64,000 nucleotides of DNA from positions 620,001 to 684,000 of the forward strand of contig CBDEUJ010000004.1 of the NCBI GenBank assembly GCA_965243215.1, written 5' to 3'. Made by a program: the position numbers and the translations under genes. Of this stretch, positions 53,666-62,726 are shown piece by piece. The DNA is from JAJEFO01 sp009843725 (GTDB lineage Bacteria; Pseudomonadota; Alphaproteobacteria; Rhodobacterales; Rhodobacteraceae). Under the pieces are notes generated by a model. The model was not told the DNA's origin. It did not search any database and saw only the letters and a program-made list of their open reading frames with translations. Position 1 is the stretch's first letter. The number at the start of each line of letters is the position of its first letter.

Positions 53666-56161
53666 ATGTCGAATGCTGCGAATTCGTCCCTGGGGGTCCA
53701 GCCGCTCGCTGGAACGCTGCCGTCGCAATGCAAGCGGGACGTCGACACTCTCCGTCGGTTCGTGCACACGCTTGTCAGCCAGCAGTCGCTGGCCGACCCG
53801 GCATCGCCGCCTGACTTTCGAGAGGTGTTGCTGACCGGGGCAACCGGCTTCATCGGTCGTTTCTTCCTGTGCGATCTCCTGCAGCAGGACACGAAACTCG
53901 TGGTTCACTGCATCGTCCGAGCCGATGGTGCCGAGCATGGACGCAAGCGCATCCGCGACGCCCTGCAGCAGGCCGAGATATGGGATGATTCCTTCGAATC
54001 GCGCATCAACGTCGTGGTCGGCGACATCTGCCAGCCTCAATTCGACCTTTCCGCCGAGCAATTCGACCTGCTGTGCCGGCAGGTCGACGCGGTCTACCAT
54101 CTCGCCGCCGACATCAATCTCACGTCTTCTTATCTCGACATGCGCAAGAACAATACGTTCAGCATACGCAACGTACTCGAACTATGCCTGCGAATCCGCT
54201 TCAAACACCTGTTCTTCGCCTCCACGATGGGCGTGTTCCCCCAGTATTTCTGCGCGTTTGCGCATGAGTTCAAGGACCGCCGCATCGACCACCAGATGCA
54301 GCCGGACCTCACAAGCATGAAGGAGACGTTTCCCGTCGGCTTGCTCGGCTACCCGTGGAGCAAGCTGACATCCGAACAGGTTCTCCTGTACGCGCAGCAG
54401 GCAGGCATGCCGCTGGCAATCTTTCGGCTGCCGCAAATCAGCCTGTCCAGCTCGGGGTACACCCCAGCGCCCGATTTGAGCGTGCGAGTGTTTGCCGCGG
54501 CGGTCGATTGCGAAACGCTGCCGGAAGAATTTACTTTTCGCTCCAGCAACGAAGCGGTCGATTCCCTGAGCAGGATCTGCACCGCCATTTCATTGAACCC
54601 CGAACGGCGCTTCACCATCTACCATTGCTGCAACCCGGAACTGGAACACTACGATCTGGAACCCGCCGACTTCGGGATCTATTTTCCCGAAGTTCCCTAC
54701 GAGTTGTTCAAGCGCGCCTGCCAGGCGCGCGGCGAGAGCTCGCCGCTTCACGGCTACTGGGCCGTGTTCGATCACTTGGGGAGGTACTGGTTCAGCAAGA
54801 ACAAGCCGATGGACAGGCTGCCCGTCTGTGACCACGCCATCCGGGAAGACTGTCCGACACCGATCGAGTGGCCCGGCACGTGGGTCAAGCTCAAGGCGTC
54901 CAAGGAATGGATAATGGCGCACCGGGAGGAATGGCCCTACCCGATTGCACGGAGCCGCCTGGACGCCGACCGCCTTCTTGACCGGGGCGAGCGCTACGCC
55001 CGGGACCGGGGCGTCTCCTTCGACGCGGCATGTCCCTCCTGGATGCGTGAAGCCTTGCGGCGACAGGTCGAGGCCATGAGTGCGCCCGGCGCCGGACTGC
55101 TGGAGGACAACCTCAGCGACATTGTCTTCGAAATGAGCCGGTTCCTGCGCAACAACGCCGAACTGGCCCGCGAACGCCGGCAGCATCCGGAGATCGGAGG
55201 TGAGGAGATCGTGCGGCCGGTCTTCATCGTCGGCGTCAACCGCAGCGGCACCACCTTCCTGCATCGCCTGATGTCGCGCGACAGGCGATTCTGGACACTG
55301 CGGCTCTACGAGCTCGCCGAGCCGGTCCTCTGGTCGGGCGAATACGCCATCGTGGCGGGATCGCCCGACGACCCCCGCCGGGCGCGGATGCAGGAAATCC
55401 TCGAGGCATCCCAAATGCTCGACGCGATGGAAGGCGTTCACTATTTCGATGCTGACGAACCGGAGGAAGATTTCCCCATCTTCAGGGCAGCCTTTTCGGC
55501 ATGGGTCTCTGTCGCTCGATTCCACATACCGGAATACGGCCGGTGGATGCATGAGAACGGGTCCCGAAATGCCTACGCCTATCACCGCCTCACCCTCCAG
55601 CATTTCACCTGGCAGCGCCGCCAGCGTCATCCCGGGCGCCCGGGCCAGTGGCTGCTCAAGATGCCCTTCCACCTCATGGAGCTCGAAGCACTGATCGAAA
55701 CCTATCCCGACGCCCTGTTCATCCAGACGCATCGGGAGCCCACCCAGTTCATGGGCTCCTGGAACAGCCTGGTGGAACGCGTGCGCTCAATGTCGAGCGA
55801 ACCACGATCGCAGCACGATCTCGGCGCGGAGCAGTTGGCCTTCATGAGCGGCATGCTCGACGCGGCAGTACGGTTTCGCCGGAGTCACCCGGAACTGGAG
55901 GAGCGCTGGGTGGATGTGGATTACACGGACCTCGTGCGCGATCCGCTTGCGCTCGTGCGTGATATCTATGGGCGATTCGGCTGGAGCCTGGAGGAGACGG
56001 CAATGAAGTCCATGCTGAGTTGGCAACTGAAGCAGGAGGGAAAGCGAAGGGCGGAGACCCGGCACCAGTACGACCTGAGAGACTTCGGGCTCACGCCGGA
56101 AATGGTGGACGAGGCATTCGCCTCCTACCTGGACTTCATCACCTCCCTCGGCATTCGGTGA
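53666..56161 (+). CDS. Thioester reductase - sulfotransferase fusion
   Basis: The 831 residues form two enzymes. Residues about 50-400 are a thioester reductase of the extended SDR type (Male sterility/NAD_binding_4): the cofactor turn is GATGFIG (58-64), the active site is S186/T187 and Y229-x3-K233. It should release the acyl chain from the ACP as aldehyde or alcohol. Residues about 515-830 are a sulfotransferase: the PAPS 5'-phosphosulfate loop is VGVNRSGTTFLHRL (522-535), K665 lies in LLKMPFHL, and the 3'-phosphate site is HREPTQFMGS (689-698). The linker (about 400-515) is helical. The product would be a sulfated end group on the polyketide. It starts 47 bases after the radical SAM gene. 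Confidence 0.92.
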   Translation: MSNAANSSLGVQPLAGTLPSQCKRDVDTLRRFVHTLVSQQSLADPASPPDFREVLLTGATGFIGRFFLCDLLQQDTKLVVHCIVRADGAEHGRKRIRDALQQAEIWDDSFESRINVVVGDICQPQFDLSAEQFDLLCRQVDAVYHLAADINLTSSYLDMRKNNTFSIRNVLELCLRIRFKHLFFASTMGVFPQYFCAFAHEFKDRRIDHQMQPDLTSMKETFPVGLLGYPWSKLTSEQVLLYAQQAGMPLAIFRLPQISLSSSGYTPAPDLSVRVFAAAVDCETLPEEFTFRSSNEAVDSLSRICTAISLNPERRFTIYHCCNPELEHYDLEPADFGIYFPEVPYELFKRACQARGESSPLHGYWAVFDHLGRYWFSKNKPMDRLPVCDHAIREDCPTPIEWPGTWVKLKASKEWIMAHREEWPYPIARSRLDADRLLDRGERYARDRGVSFDAACPSWMREALRRQVEAMSAPGAGLLEDNLSDIVFEMSRFLRNNAELARERRQHPEIGGEEIVRPVFIVGVNRSGTTFLHRLMSRDRRFWTLRLYELAEPVLWSGEYAIVAGSPDDPRRARMQEILEASQMLDAMEGVHYFDADEPEEDFPIFRAAFSAWVSVARFHIPEYGRWMHENGSRNAYAYHRLTLQHFTWQRRQRHPGRPGQWLLKMPFHLMELEALIETYPDALFIQTHREPTQFMGSWNSLVERVRSMSSEPRSQHDLGAEQLAFMSGMLDAAVRFRRSHPELEERWVDVDYTDLVRDPLALVRDIYGRFGWSLEETAMKSMLSWQLKQEGKRRAETRHQYDLRDFGLTPEMVDEAFASYLDFITSLGIR

Positions 56162-56288
56162 TCGCGCCTGTTCCCGGGACGCTTCTCCTCCCTCCGACCT
56201 GAACCATTCGTGTCGCATTTCAAGGGCAAACCTGCAGGCACCCGGCGGGCCTGCTGCTCCTCGCAGGTGCTTGTCCGGCCAATCCACG

Positions 56289-56334
56289 GCGACGGCCCCG
56301 CGTCAGGCCGGGCCTGACGGTGCCGGACCGTCGC
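56289..56334. repeat. Nested inverted repeat after reductase-sulfotransferase gene
   Basis: An outer 7-bp pair GCGACGG/CCGTCGC (56289-56295 and 56328-56334) encloses a perfect 9-bp repeat CGTCAGGCC-G-GGCCTGACG (56301-56319). A weaker hairpin AACGCC...GGCGTT (56369-56388) follows. Together they may end the polyketide transcript, although no T-tract follows. If they do, the RND genes downstream have their own promoter in 56390-56580. No gene is seen in the remaining part of the 423-base gap. Confidence 0.5.
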
Positions 56335-56584
56335 GAACCCGACGCGGGGACTTGAGGCCGGGAGCGCGAACGCCTCCGTAAGGGCGTTTCCGCTTTCCCG
56401 CACGCCCGACTGGACGAGGCAAAAAAAATGGTGCACACATTTCTTGCGAGCATTTCGGAGGCATGCAAAACGGGCAAACAGTCCACGCCAGCCACCAAGG
56501 AATCGAGCATTTGCGATGGTCTTTTGGTTGGCAAATTGCGGCAACGGCTGGCTGGGACATAGGCGATCACGGACAGGCTGACAC

Positions 56585-57709
56585 ATGGCACATCAATCGA
56601 CGAATCCGGAGAATCCGTCTGGCAAGGGACGCTGGCGCGGCTACGCTCAAGCTGGCCTGATCATCCTTTTCATCGCGGCCGCCATTTACCTGGCCAGGGC
56701 CCCGCAGCGGGCCGAGTTGGGGCCCGTGTCCGCCCCCGCAGACGCGGCGCCGTCGGTTAAGGTGATCGTGCCGTCGCCGACGGAACATGTTCTGGAGCTT
56801 GACCTCACCGGGACGGTGACCCTTGACAGGAAGCTGGCGGTGGTCTCCGAGGCTGAAGGCCGGGTTGCCTGGGTGTCGGCCGATTTCGTCAACGGCGGGC
56901 GGATTCCGGCGAACGAGGTGTTTGTCCGGATCGATCCCCGCGAGTACGAGCTTGGGGTCAGGTCCGCGAAGATGGCGGTCGCGAAGGCCGAGGCGCAAGT
57001 GCAGATGGCACGGCGCGCCGTTGGTCCCGACGCTGGCCTGTTGATTGCCGAAGCGGAAGCCGGTCTCGGACAGGCGGAGGCGGAACTTGCCCTTGCAAAC
57101 CTGCAACTTGAGCGTACCGAGATCAGCCTCCCCTTTGACGCCCGCGTGATGTCCTCGGAACTGGAAGTCGGCGATCTGGTCGGACCGCCAGACGCTGTCG
57201 GAAAACTGTCCGTTCTCGGAGTCGTGTACCGACCCGATGCCCTTCAGGTGCGGGTGCCGACGAGGGTCGAGGATCTTGCATCACTGGAACCTGCAATTGG
57301 TCGGTCGGCAGAGGTTAGCACGGTCCACGGAAATTACGAGGCTGGCGTGGCCCGGATTTCTTCCGTGGTTGCCCTTGAGAGCCGTCTCGCCCACGTGTTT
57401 CTCAAGTTTTCCGACGGGATTCCGCACTCCGACCTGCCAGTTCCCGGAACCTTTGTCGAGGTCACGATCCATGGACCGTTGCGCGACGGCGTCTTCGTCC
57501 TGCCCGAGGCCGCCGCGAGGGAACAGGACAGCATCTGGATTGTTCAGGATGGCTCCCTGCGGGCCCTGAAACCGGTAACAATCGGCCGATCGAACGACGG
57601 ATGGGTCGTCGAGGCGTTCGAGCCAGGCGACGGTGTGGTGGTCAGCATCCTCGCCGGTGCCAGCGAGGGCCTGAGGGTGTCTCCCGATCCTGCACCGTCC
57701 GGCCAATAG
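56585..57709 (+). CDS. RND efflux periplasmic adaptor (membrane fusion protein)
   Basis: This 374-residue adaptor has an N-terminal membrane anchor (AGLIILFIAAAIYLA, no lipoprotein cysteine). A barrel-sandwich/lipoyl part (LDLTGTVTLDRKLAVVSEAEGRV), a short alpha hairpin (residues about 115-165, alanine- and glutamate-rich) and a beta-barrel with C-terminal domain follow. Its short hairpin differs from classic AcrA. It pairs with the RND pump encoded 60 bases downstream. No outer-membrane TolC-type gene is adjacent. Its position after the polyketide genes suggests a link with product export, but the separate gap and repeats leave this open. Confidence 0.87.
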   Translation: MAHQSTNPENPSGKGRWRGYAQAGLIILFIAAAIYLARAPQRAELGPVSAPADAAPSVKVIVPSPTEHVLELDLTGTVTLDRKLAVVSEAEGRVAWVSADFVNGGRIPANEVFVRIDPREYELGVRSAKMAVAKAEAQVQMARRAVGPDAGLLIAEAEAGLGQAEAELALANLQLERTEISLPFDARVMSSELEVGDLVGPPDAVGKLSVLGVVYRPDALQVRVPTRVEDLASLEPAIGRSAEVSTVHGNYEAGVARISSVVALESRLAHVFLKFSDGIPHSDLPVPGTFVEVTIHGPLRDGVFVLPEAAAREQDSIWIVQDGSLRALKPVTIGRSNDGWVVEAFEPGDGVVVSILAGASEGLRVSPDPAPSGQ

Positions 57710-57769
57710 GATGCCGCGATCCGCGAATTCGATGATGCCCGGGACCTGTCAAGGAAGTAGGGGGATATC

Positions 57770-60700
57770 GTGAAAAAGGGACCAATCTCCTATTTCGCAG
57801 GAAACCCGGCGGCCGCCAATCTGCTGATGATATTCTTGATCCTCGGTGGCATCATCGCCAGTTTCCAGCTCGCTGTCAGACCTCTCCCGGCCATCGACCT
57901 GCGCAAGATCGTCGTGACGGTCGAGGCCCCACAGGCCTCGCCGCGGGAAATTGAGGAAGATGTCAACCGCCGGGTCGAGGAGGGCATCGTCGGGCTTGAC
58001 GGTGTCGCGCGCGTGGTCAGCGTCGCTGAGGAAGGGGTGGGCAGAATCGAGGTTGAACTCGATGCATTGGCGGACGTCGACGCGACATTTGACGACGTCA
58101 GCAACGCGGTTGACAGCATCGAGAACTTTCCGCCGGCAAATGCCGAGTTGCCACAGGTAAAGATCAAGAAGCTCAACTACGAGGTCATGACCATTGCGGT
58201 TTCTTCGGAAGTTCTCTCGGAAGATGCACTTCGGCTTGCTGCCGAGGATGTCTACAATGCCCTTCTGGCGCTTCCTACGGTAACCCAGATACGGTTTCGC
58301 GGTACCCGAGACCGTGAAATCGCAATCGAGATTGACGAAGAAGGGCTGCGTCGTCACAACCTCACGATTGCCGAACTGGCCAAGGCGGTGCGGCGCGAAT
58401 CTCTGAACCTCTCGTTCGGAGAGTTGCAGACGGATGCTGGCGATGTCGTGCTCAACGTTCAAAGCAAGAAGCGATACGGGAAGGAATTCGAGAATATTCC
58501 GCTGATTGCGCGGGGCGATGGCGCAATGCTCAAGCTTGGCGATGTGGCAACGGTTAGAGATGGATTCGTCAACAACGAGTTCCTGTCAGAGGTTGACGGC
58601 GTACCGACCGTCTTTCTCCGGATCGAGGTTGCGGAAGGACAATCCTTCACAAGAACCGCAGAGGAGATCAAGGGCCTGCTGGAGCGTTACAACCCTCCGC
58701 CTGCGGTTGCAGTATCCATCTGGAACGATGCTGCGGATCCTCTCTCTGACCGGTTTGCGGACATCATTCAGAATGCAGTCATCGGCATCGTCCTAGTCTT
58801 TGTCTGCCTCATCCTGGTCTTTGACCTTCGTGTCGCGATCTGGATAACCGTCGGAATACCTTTGTCTTTTGTCGCTTCACTCATGCTCTTCGGTGTCGCT
58901 GACCTGACATTGAACCTGGGAACGATGCTGGCGTTCTTTGCCCTTATCGGCATCGTTGTCGACGACGCGCTCGTTGTCGGTGAGAGCATTGCAACAGAAC
59001 GGGAAAGTGGCAAAAGCGGATTTGACGCAGCCGTGTCCGGCGCGCGCACCGTGGCGGCACCAGTGACGGTCGGAGTGATCACGACCATTCTGGCATTCGT
59101 GCCGTTTCTCTTCGTGACGGTCGAGAACTACCAGATCATTCAGGTTTTCTTCTATGTGGCACTGTTCGTGCTAGTCATTTCGCTGATCGAGGCATTCTGC
59201 ATCCTGCCTGCCCACCTTTCACATGAGAGGTCCTGGAGCCTCTCGCCATTGCGAAGCGTCAAGGACTGGGTTTGCGAGCGGATTGAAGAGGTTCGGGATG
59301 TCATCGTCGTGCGAGCCGTGTCATGGTCTGTACGCCATGTCTTTCTGACATTTGCCCTTGCAGCGACATTTGTTGTTGCCGCGCTCGTCCTGGTTCGGCT
59401 CGAGGCCGTCAACGTGATCGTCTTCGACAGGACCGCCGGCATCAGCAAAGCCATACATGCTGACCTGCACCTTCCGGTCGGCGCCCCATTCAGCGAGAGC
59501 GCTGGAGTCGCGCAAAGATTCGTGGCAGCGGCGGAACTCATCAACGAACAGCTTGAAGGCACCTCGATCGAGTCGATCAGCATAAGGGTTGGCGAACTGA
59601 GCGACAGCCCTGCGTCGAGAACAGGTCAGGGCCGCGCGATACTGGACAACGTGGCCACGGTTGCCGTCAGGCTGCATGATCGGCCGACAAGGCAGGCATC
59701 GCCCGAAGACATCGAGCACACCTGGCGACAGAATGTTGGACTCGCGCCGGAACTGGAGGAGGTCTCCTTCCACACGACCCGCGTCCGGGAGAAACCCTCG
59801 GTCGCATATGCGTTGGTCCATGACGATCCGGAGACTCTGCATCGGGCTGCAATGGAACTGAAGTCTTTCATGAGCCAGATCCCAGGCCTTTACGCGCTGT
59901 CAGACAGCCTGTCGCCTGGCAAGCGGCACTTTGAAATAGACTTGACTCCGGTTGCCGAAGCAGCCGGGCTGACTTCGGCGATGATCAGCAAGCAGTTGCG
60001 GGCGAGTTTTCATGGCCTGGAAGTCCAGAGAATCCAGCGCGGTCGCGACGAAATAAGGGTCGTGGTTCGATATCCGCCGGAACGGCGACGAAGCGTGCGT
60101 GATCTGACGGGCGAATGGATAAACATTCCCGGCGGGCAGGAAATTCCGCTGTCGTCCGCTGCAATTCTGACAGAGCGACGTGAACCTGCCATGCTGATGC
60201 GAATCGACGGGCGACAGGCTGCCCTTGTCAATGCCCATGCGGATCTGGCCGCCACCACGCCGGTCCAGGCAAGACGCAAAATTGCCGAGGAAATGCTTCC
60301 CGGGCTCCTTGCCAAGTATCCCGGCCTGGTCATATCCCACGATGCCGGCGCTCGGGATGAACGGGAAATGCTGCGCACGCTGGCCGTCGTTGTCCCGATC
60401 GTGCTGCTCGCGATTTATGCCCTGATAGCGTCCTTCCTTCGCAGCTACTGGAAGCCGTTCGTGATCGTCATCGGCATTCCGATTGCCGCTGCAGGAGCAG
60501 TGTTTGGCCATTGGGTGCTCGGATGGCATCTTACCGCGGTGTCGATTTTCGGAATCATCGGTGCTTCTGGAGTCATCGTGAATGACGGGCTGGTGCTTCT
60601 GCACCGTTACAGCACGCTCCGGCGCGAAAACGAAATGCTGCCTGCCATCGCTGCAATTTCCGGCGCGGCTCGCGACCGCTTTCGTGCGGTGTTCCTTACT

Positions 60701-60886
60701 TCGCTTACCACGGTTCTCGGCCTGTCTCCGCTGCTCTATGAACGAAGTGACGAGTTGTTGTTCATCGTTCCATTCGCCGTCAGCATGCTTGGCGCCCTTG
60801 TTGCATCAACCGCATTTACCCTGTTCGTGCTTCCGGCGATCTTCATGCTTGTCGAAGGATGGCGGGAAGCCCGGCAATCTGCCTGA
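57770..60886 (+). CDS. RND-family inner-membrane transporter
   Basis: This 1038-residue pump has twelve predicted membrane helices and two large periplasmic loops, as in AcrB/MdtB. It begins KKGPISYFAGNPAAANLLMIFLILGG, and helix 4 carries the proton-relay aspartates in GIVVDDALVVGESI. Residues HYSTLRRENEM-like (LHRYSTLRREN) after helix 10 belong to the second half. It is driven by the proton gradient and exports hydrophobic or amphipathic compounds with the adaptor above. The branch cannot be named exactly; many such adaptor-pump pairs in alphaproteobacteria are uncharacterised. A lipid-like sulfated polyketide would be a fitting cargo, by context only. Confidence 0.9.
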   Translation: MKKGPISYFAGNPAAANLLMIFLILGGIIASFQLAVRPLPAIDLRKIVVTVEAPQASPREIEEDVNRRVEEGIVGLDGVARVVSVAEEGVGRIEVELDALADVDATFDDVSNAVDSIENFPPANAELPQVKIKKLNYEVMTIAVSSEVLSEDALRLAAEDVYNALLALPTVTQIRFRGTRDREIAIEIDEEGLRRHNLTIAELAKAVRRESLNLSFGELQTDAGDVVLNVQSKKRYGKEFENIPLIARGDGAMLKLGDVATVRDGFVNNEFLSEVDGVPTVFLRIEVAEGQSFTRTAEEIKGLLERYNPPPAVAVSIWNDAADPLSDRFADIIQNAVIGIVLVFVCLILVFDLRVAIWITVGIPLSFVASLMLFGVADLTLNLGTMLAFFALIGIVVDDALVVGESIATERESGKSGFDAAVSGARTVAAPVTVGVITTILAFVPFLFVTVENYQIIQVFFYVALFVLVISLIEAFCILPAHLSHERSWSLSPLRSVKDWVCERIEEVRDVIVVRAVSWSVRHVFLTFALAATFVVAALVLVRLEAVNVIVFDRTAGISKAIHADLHLPVGAPFSESAGVAQRFVAAAELINEQLEGTSIESISIRVGELSDSPASRTGQGRAILDNVATVAVRLHDRPTRQASPEDIEHTWRQNVGLAPELEEVSFHTTRVREKPSVAYALVHDDPETLHRAAMELKSFMSQIPGLYALSDSLSPGKRHFEIDLTPVAEAAGLTSAMISKQLRASFHGLEVQRIQRGRDEIRVVVRYPPERRRSVRDLTGEWINIPGGQEIPLSSAAILTERREPAMLMRIDGRQAALVNAHADLAATTPVQARRKIAEEMLPGLLAKYPGLVISHDAGARDEREMLRTLAVVVPIVLLAIYALIASFLRSYWKPFVIVIGIPIAAAGAVFGHWVLGWHLTAVSIFGIIGASGVIVNDGLVLLHRYSTLRRENEMLPAIAAISGAARDRFRAVFLTSLTTVLGLSPLLYERSDELLFIVPFAVSMLGALVASTAFTLFVLPAIFMLVEGWREARQSA

Positions 60887-61344
60887 ACCGCTGTCGGGGC
60901 AGGATGCACTTGAACCTAGACACGCTGGGCATACAGCATTTGAGCAACGCGTTCAGAAAACTCCCGAGCCAACAACTGACGGAGTCAAGCCCAATGGCTG
61001 GCTGCAATCATGAGCAGTCGACGTCTTGGAGCGGCAGGGTACTGTTGTTGACGCTACCCCTTGCACGGAGTGCTGACATCCCGCATGGCAACACCTGAGC
61101 ACGGGCATTTCGTCGTCGATGGCCAGCCAATTTCCGGCCGCGACCAGCCTTGGACTTATGGTGCGACTTCTGGCCAGGACCCGTCCTGGCCCGTTTGGTG
61201 GCCGCCACCGATCCAGCCGCAGCTGCCGCGAAACGGCTTCCTTTCATGCTGCTCATTCTGCGGGTGCGACATCGCGTTCCGGTTCCGCCAGAGCGATGCA
61301 TGCGCGGGACCAAGTGCCACGAGCGACTGAAGAAGCATGGGGGA
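60887..61344. other. Stretch of about 460 bases with no supported gene
   Basis: Between the RND gene and the second toxin-antitoxin promoter I see no domain, RNA gene or strong repeat. Short frames (for example plus 61061-61330) lack family similarity. Confidence 0.45.
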
Positions 61345-61390
61345 TTGACATTTCCACACTTTGGCCTTAGCTAAGACTTAGTCTAAATTG
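61345..61390 (+). promoter_or_regulatory. Promoter and operator of second Phd/VapC module
   Basis: A consensus -35 box TTGACA (61345-61350) is followed, after 17 bases, by a weak -10 region overlapped by an inverted repeat: TTAG-CTAAG-A-CTTAG-TCTAA (61367-61386). This lies about 10 bases before the antitoxin start. Overlap of the repeat with the -10 region fits autorepression by the antitoxin. Confidence 0.55.
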
Positions 61391-61395
61391 AGGCC

Positions 61396-61617
61396 GTGAT
61401 GCAGGCGTCGGTACATGAGGCAAAGACAAATCTCTCCAAGCTACTGGAAAGGGTGAACCGCGGGGAACGCGTGATCATCACGCGCCATGGCATTCCCGTC
61501 GCCGAGCTCGTTCCGGCGCGAACCGCATACGTGAAGCTCGGCAGCTTGAAGAACGTCATCGCGCCTCCGCCGGATGAGTTCCTTGAGCCCTTGGGCGAAG
61601 ATGAACTGCGAGCCTAG
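61396..61617 (+). CDS. Antitoxin, Phd/YefM family
   Basis: This 73-residue antitoxin opens with the Phd/YefM fold: MQASVHEAKTNLSKLLERV, then GERVIITRHGIPVAELVP. The short proline- and glutamate-rich tail (APPPDEFLEPLGEDELRA) should hold the toxin. It could start at GTG 61396 or at the ATG directly after it (61399). It is followed 8 bases later by the toxin gene. It is not closely similar to the antitoxin at 19825, so the two modules are separate acquisitions. Confidence 0.88.
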   Translation: MMQASVHEAKTNLSKLLERVNRGERVIITRHGIPVAELVPARTAYVKLGSLKNVIAPPPDEFLEPLGEDELRA

Positions 61618-61625
61618 GAAGGACG

Positions 61626-62018
61626 GTGACTTCTTACCTGCTCGACACTAACGCGTTCTTGATGGCGCTGACCGACGACCCCCGGTTGCCAGATCGAGCC
61701 CGTGATCGAATGCGTGAAACCGATCGGCTGGCGGTTTCGGTGATCTCCCTTTGCGAAATCGGACTGAAGGTCAGGTTGGGCAAGTGGCCTGAAATGGCCG
61801 CCCACGTGGAGAGCCTGGAAGAGCGTGCCAGCTCCGATGGCTACGATCTGATTCCGCTGACCGCAGCGGCATGCCTGGATGCTTCGATGCTTGACTGGGA
61901 TCACCATGATCCATTTGACCGCATGATTGCAGCAGTCGCGCGGCAGGAAACCCTGCCGGTGATCTCCTCCGACCAGGCCTTTGACAGGATCGGCATCGAA
62001 AGACACTGGACCGCTTGA
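61626..62018 (+). CDS. PIN-domain ribonuclease toxin, VapC family
   Basis: This 130-residue PIN toxin has acidic residues D7 (YLLDTNAFLMAL), E44 (SLCEIGLKVRLGKW), D98 (HHDPFDRMIAAVA) and D116 (ISSDQAFD). These are the expected four metal-binding positions. It probably cleaves RNA when the antitoxin is lost. The GTG start at 61626 has AGGAAGGAC upstream. Like the module at 19825 it belongs to the Phd-paired VapC subgroup, but the proteins differ through most of their length. Confidence 0.89.
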   Translation: MTSYLLDTNAFLMALTDDPRLPDRARDRMRETDRLAVSVISLCEIGLKVRLGKWPEMAAHVESLEERASSDGYDLIPLTAAACLDASMLDWDHHDPFDRMIAAVARQETLPVISSDQAFDRIGIERHWTA

Positions 62019-62726
62019 CTGGTGCCGAAGTCGCACGCCCGCCATCTCTGCTGGCTGCGTGGACCAAGACTCTGGACCAGAGCGTCTTGCCATCGCGCAA
62101 GGCCCGCACCAGCGTCGCCGCAACGATCAAGAGATAGAGAGAGAGCAGCGGCGTGACGTCACGCTCACTTTCCGCCGGCGGCAACTCACGGCAACGGCCA
62201 ATTGGGCCGGATCGCCGTTCCGTAGGCGTCCAGTCCCCTTGTTTCGGAGCTGGCCATCGGGGCGGGAAACAGGCCATTGGCATCCTCGTTCGTCCGGCAA
62301 GTCAGCTTCGTGCGTTGGCCTTGTCCTGGAGCATCATCCAGTGGACCGCCTGCGTTACGGCCCCGCGGCTTGCCCGCAGCCCCGGCTGACCGGACAGGGG
62401 CGGTTTCCTGTTCCTGGATGCCCGCGGCATTCAACGTCCGCGCTCGCTGGAACGGAATTGCCCACTCCATGTCGATCCAGCCGGACACTCGGGAATCCTG
62501 GGAAAGCCGGTTGCGGACGTTTTGCAGTTGCACGGTTCTCTTCTCGTCGCCGCCATCGTCGAGAGCCGACGGTCGACCAGGCGGTGGAGCGACCGAGAAC
62601 GATGACGATTCCGACCCTCGTGCGATTGCCAAATTCGACCTTCGATTGTCCACGCCTCAACGGCCCTTGAACAACCAATGTCGAGTTTCGGTGGAGGCCG
62701 AGAGGCTATGCCGAACTGGTCTGGCA
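62019..62726. other. 708-base stretch with no supported gene; contains a 14-bp palindrome
   Basis: No domain is recognised in any frame. A perfect palindrome GCGTGAC-GTCACGC lies at 62151-62164; it may be a protein-binding site. The rest shows no clear structure and may be decayed DNA between the toxin gene and the convergent DUF2306 gene. Confidence 0.45.

Noticed and set aside
61061..61330. Small plus-strand frame with a cysteine-rich tail
   Set aside because: No family match, weak ribosome site and overlapping equally long frames; treated as non-coding.
42100..62726. Genomic island inserted at the tRNA-Gly gene
   Set aside because: The accessory block lies on the 5' side of the tRNA, whereas integrases normally use the 3' end; no integrase gene and no duplicated tRNA end were found.
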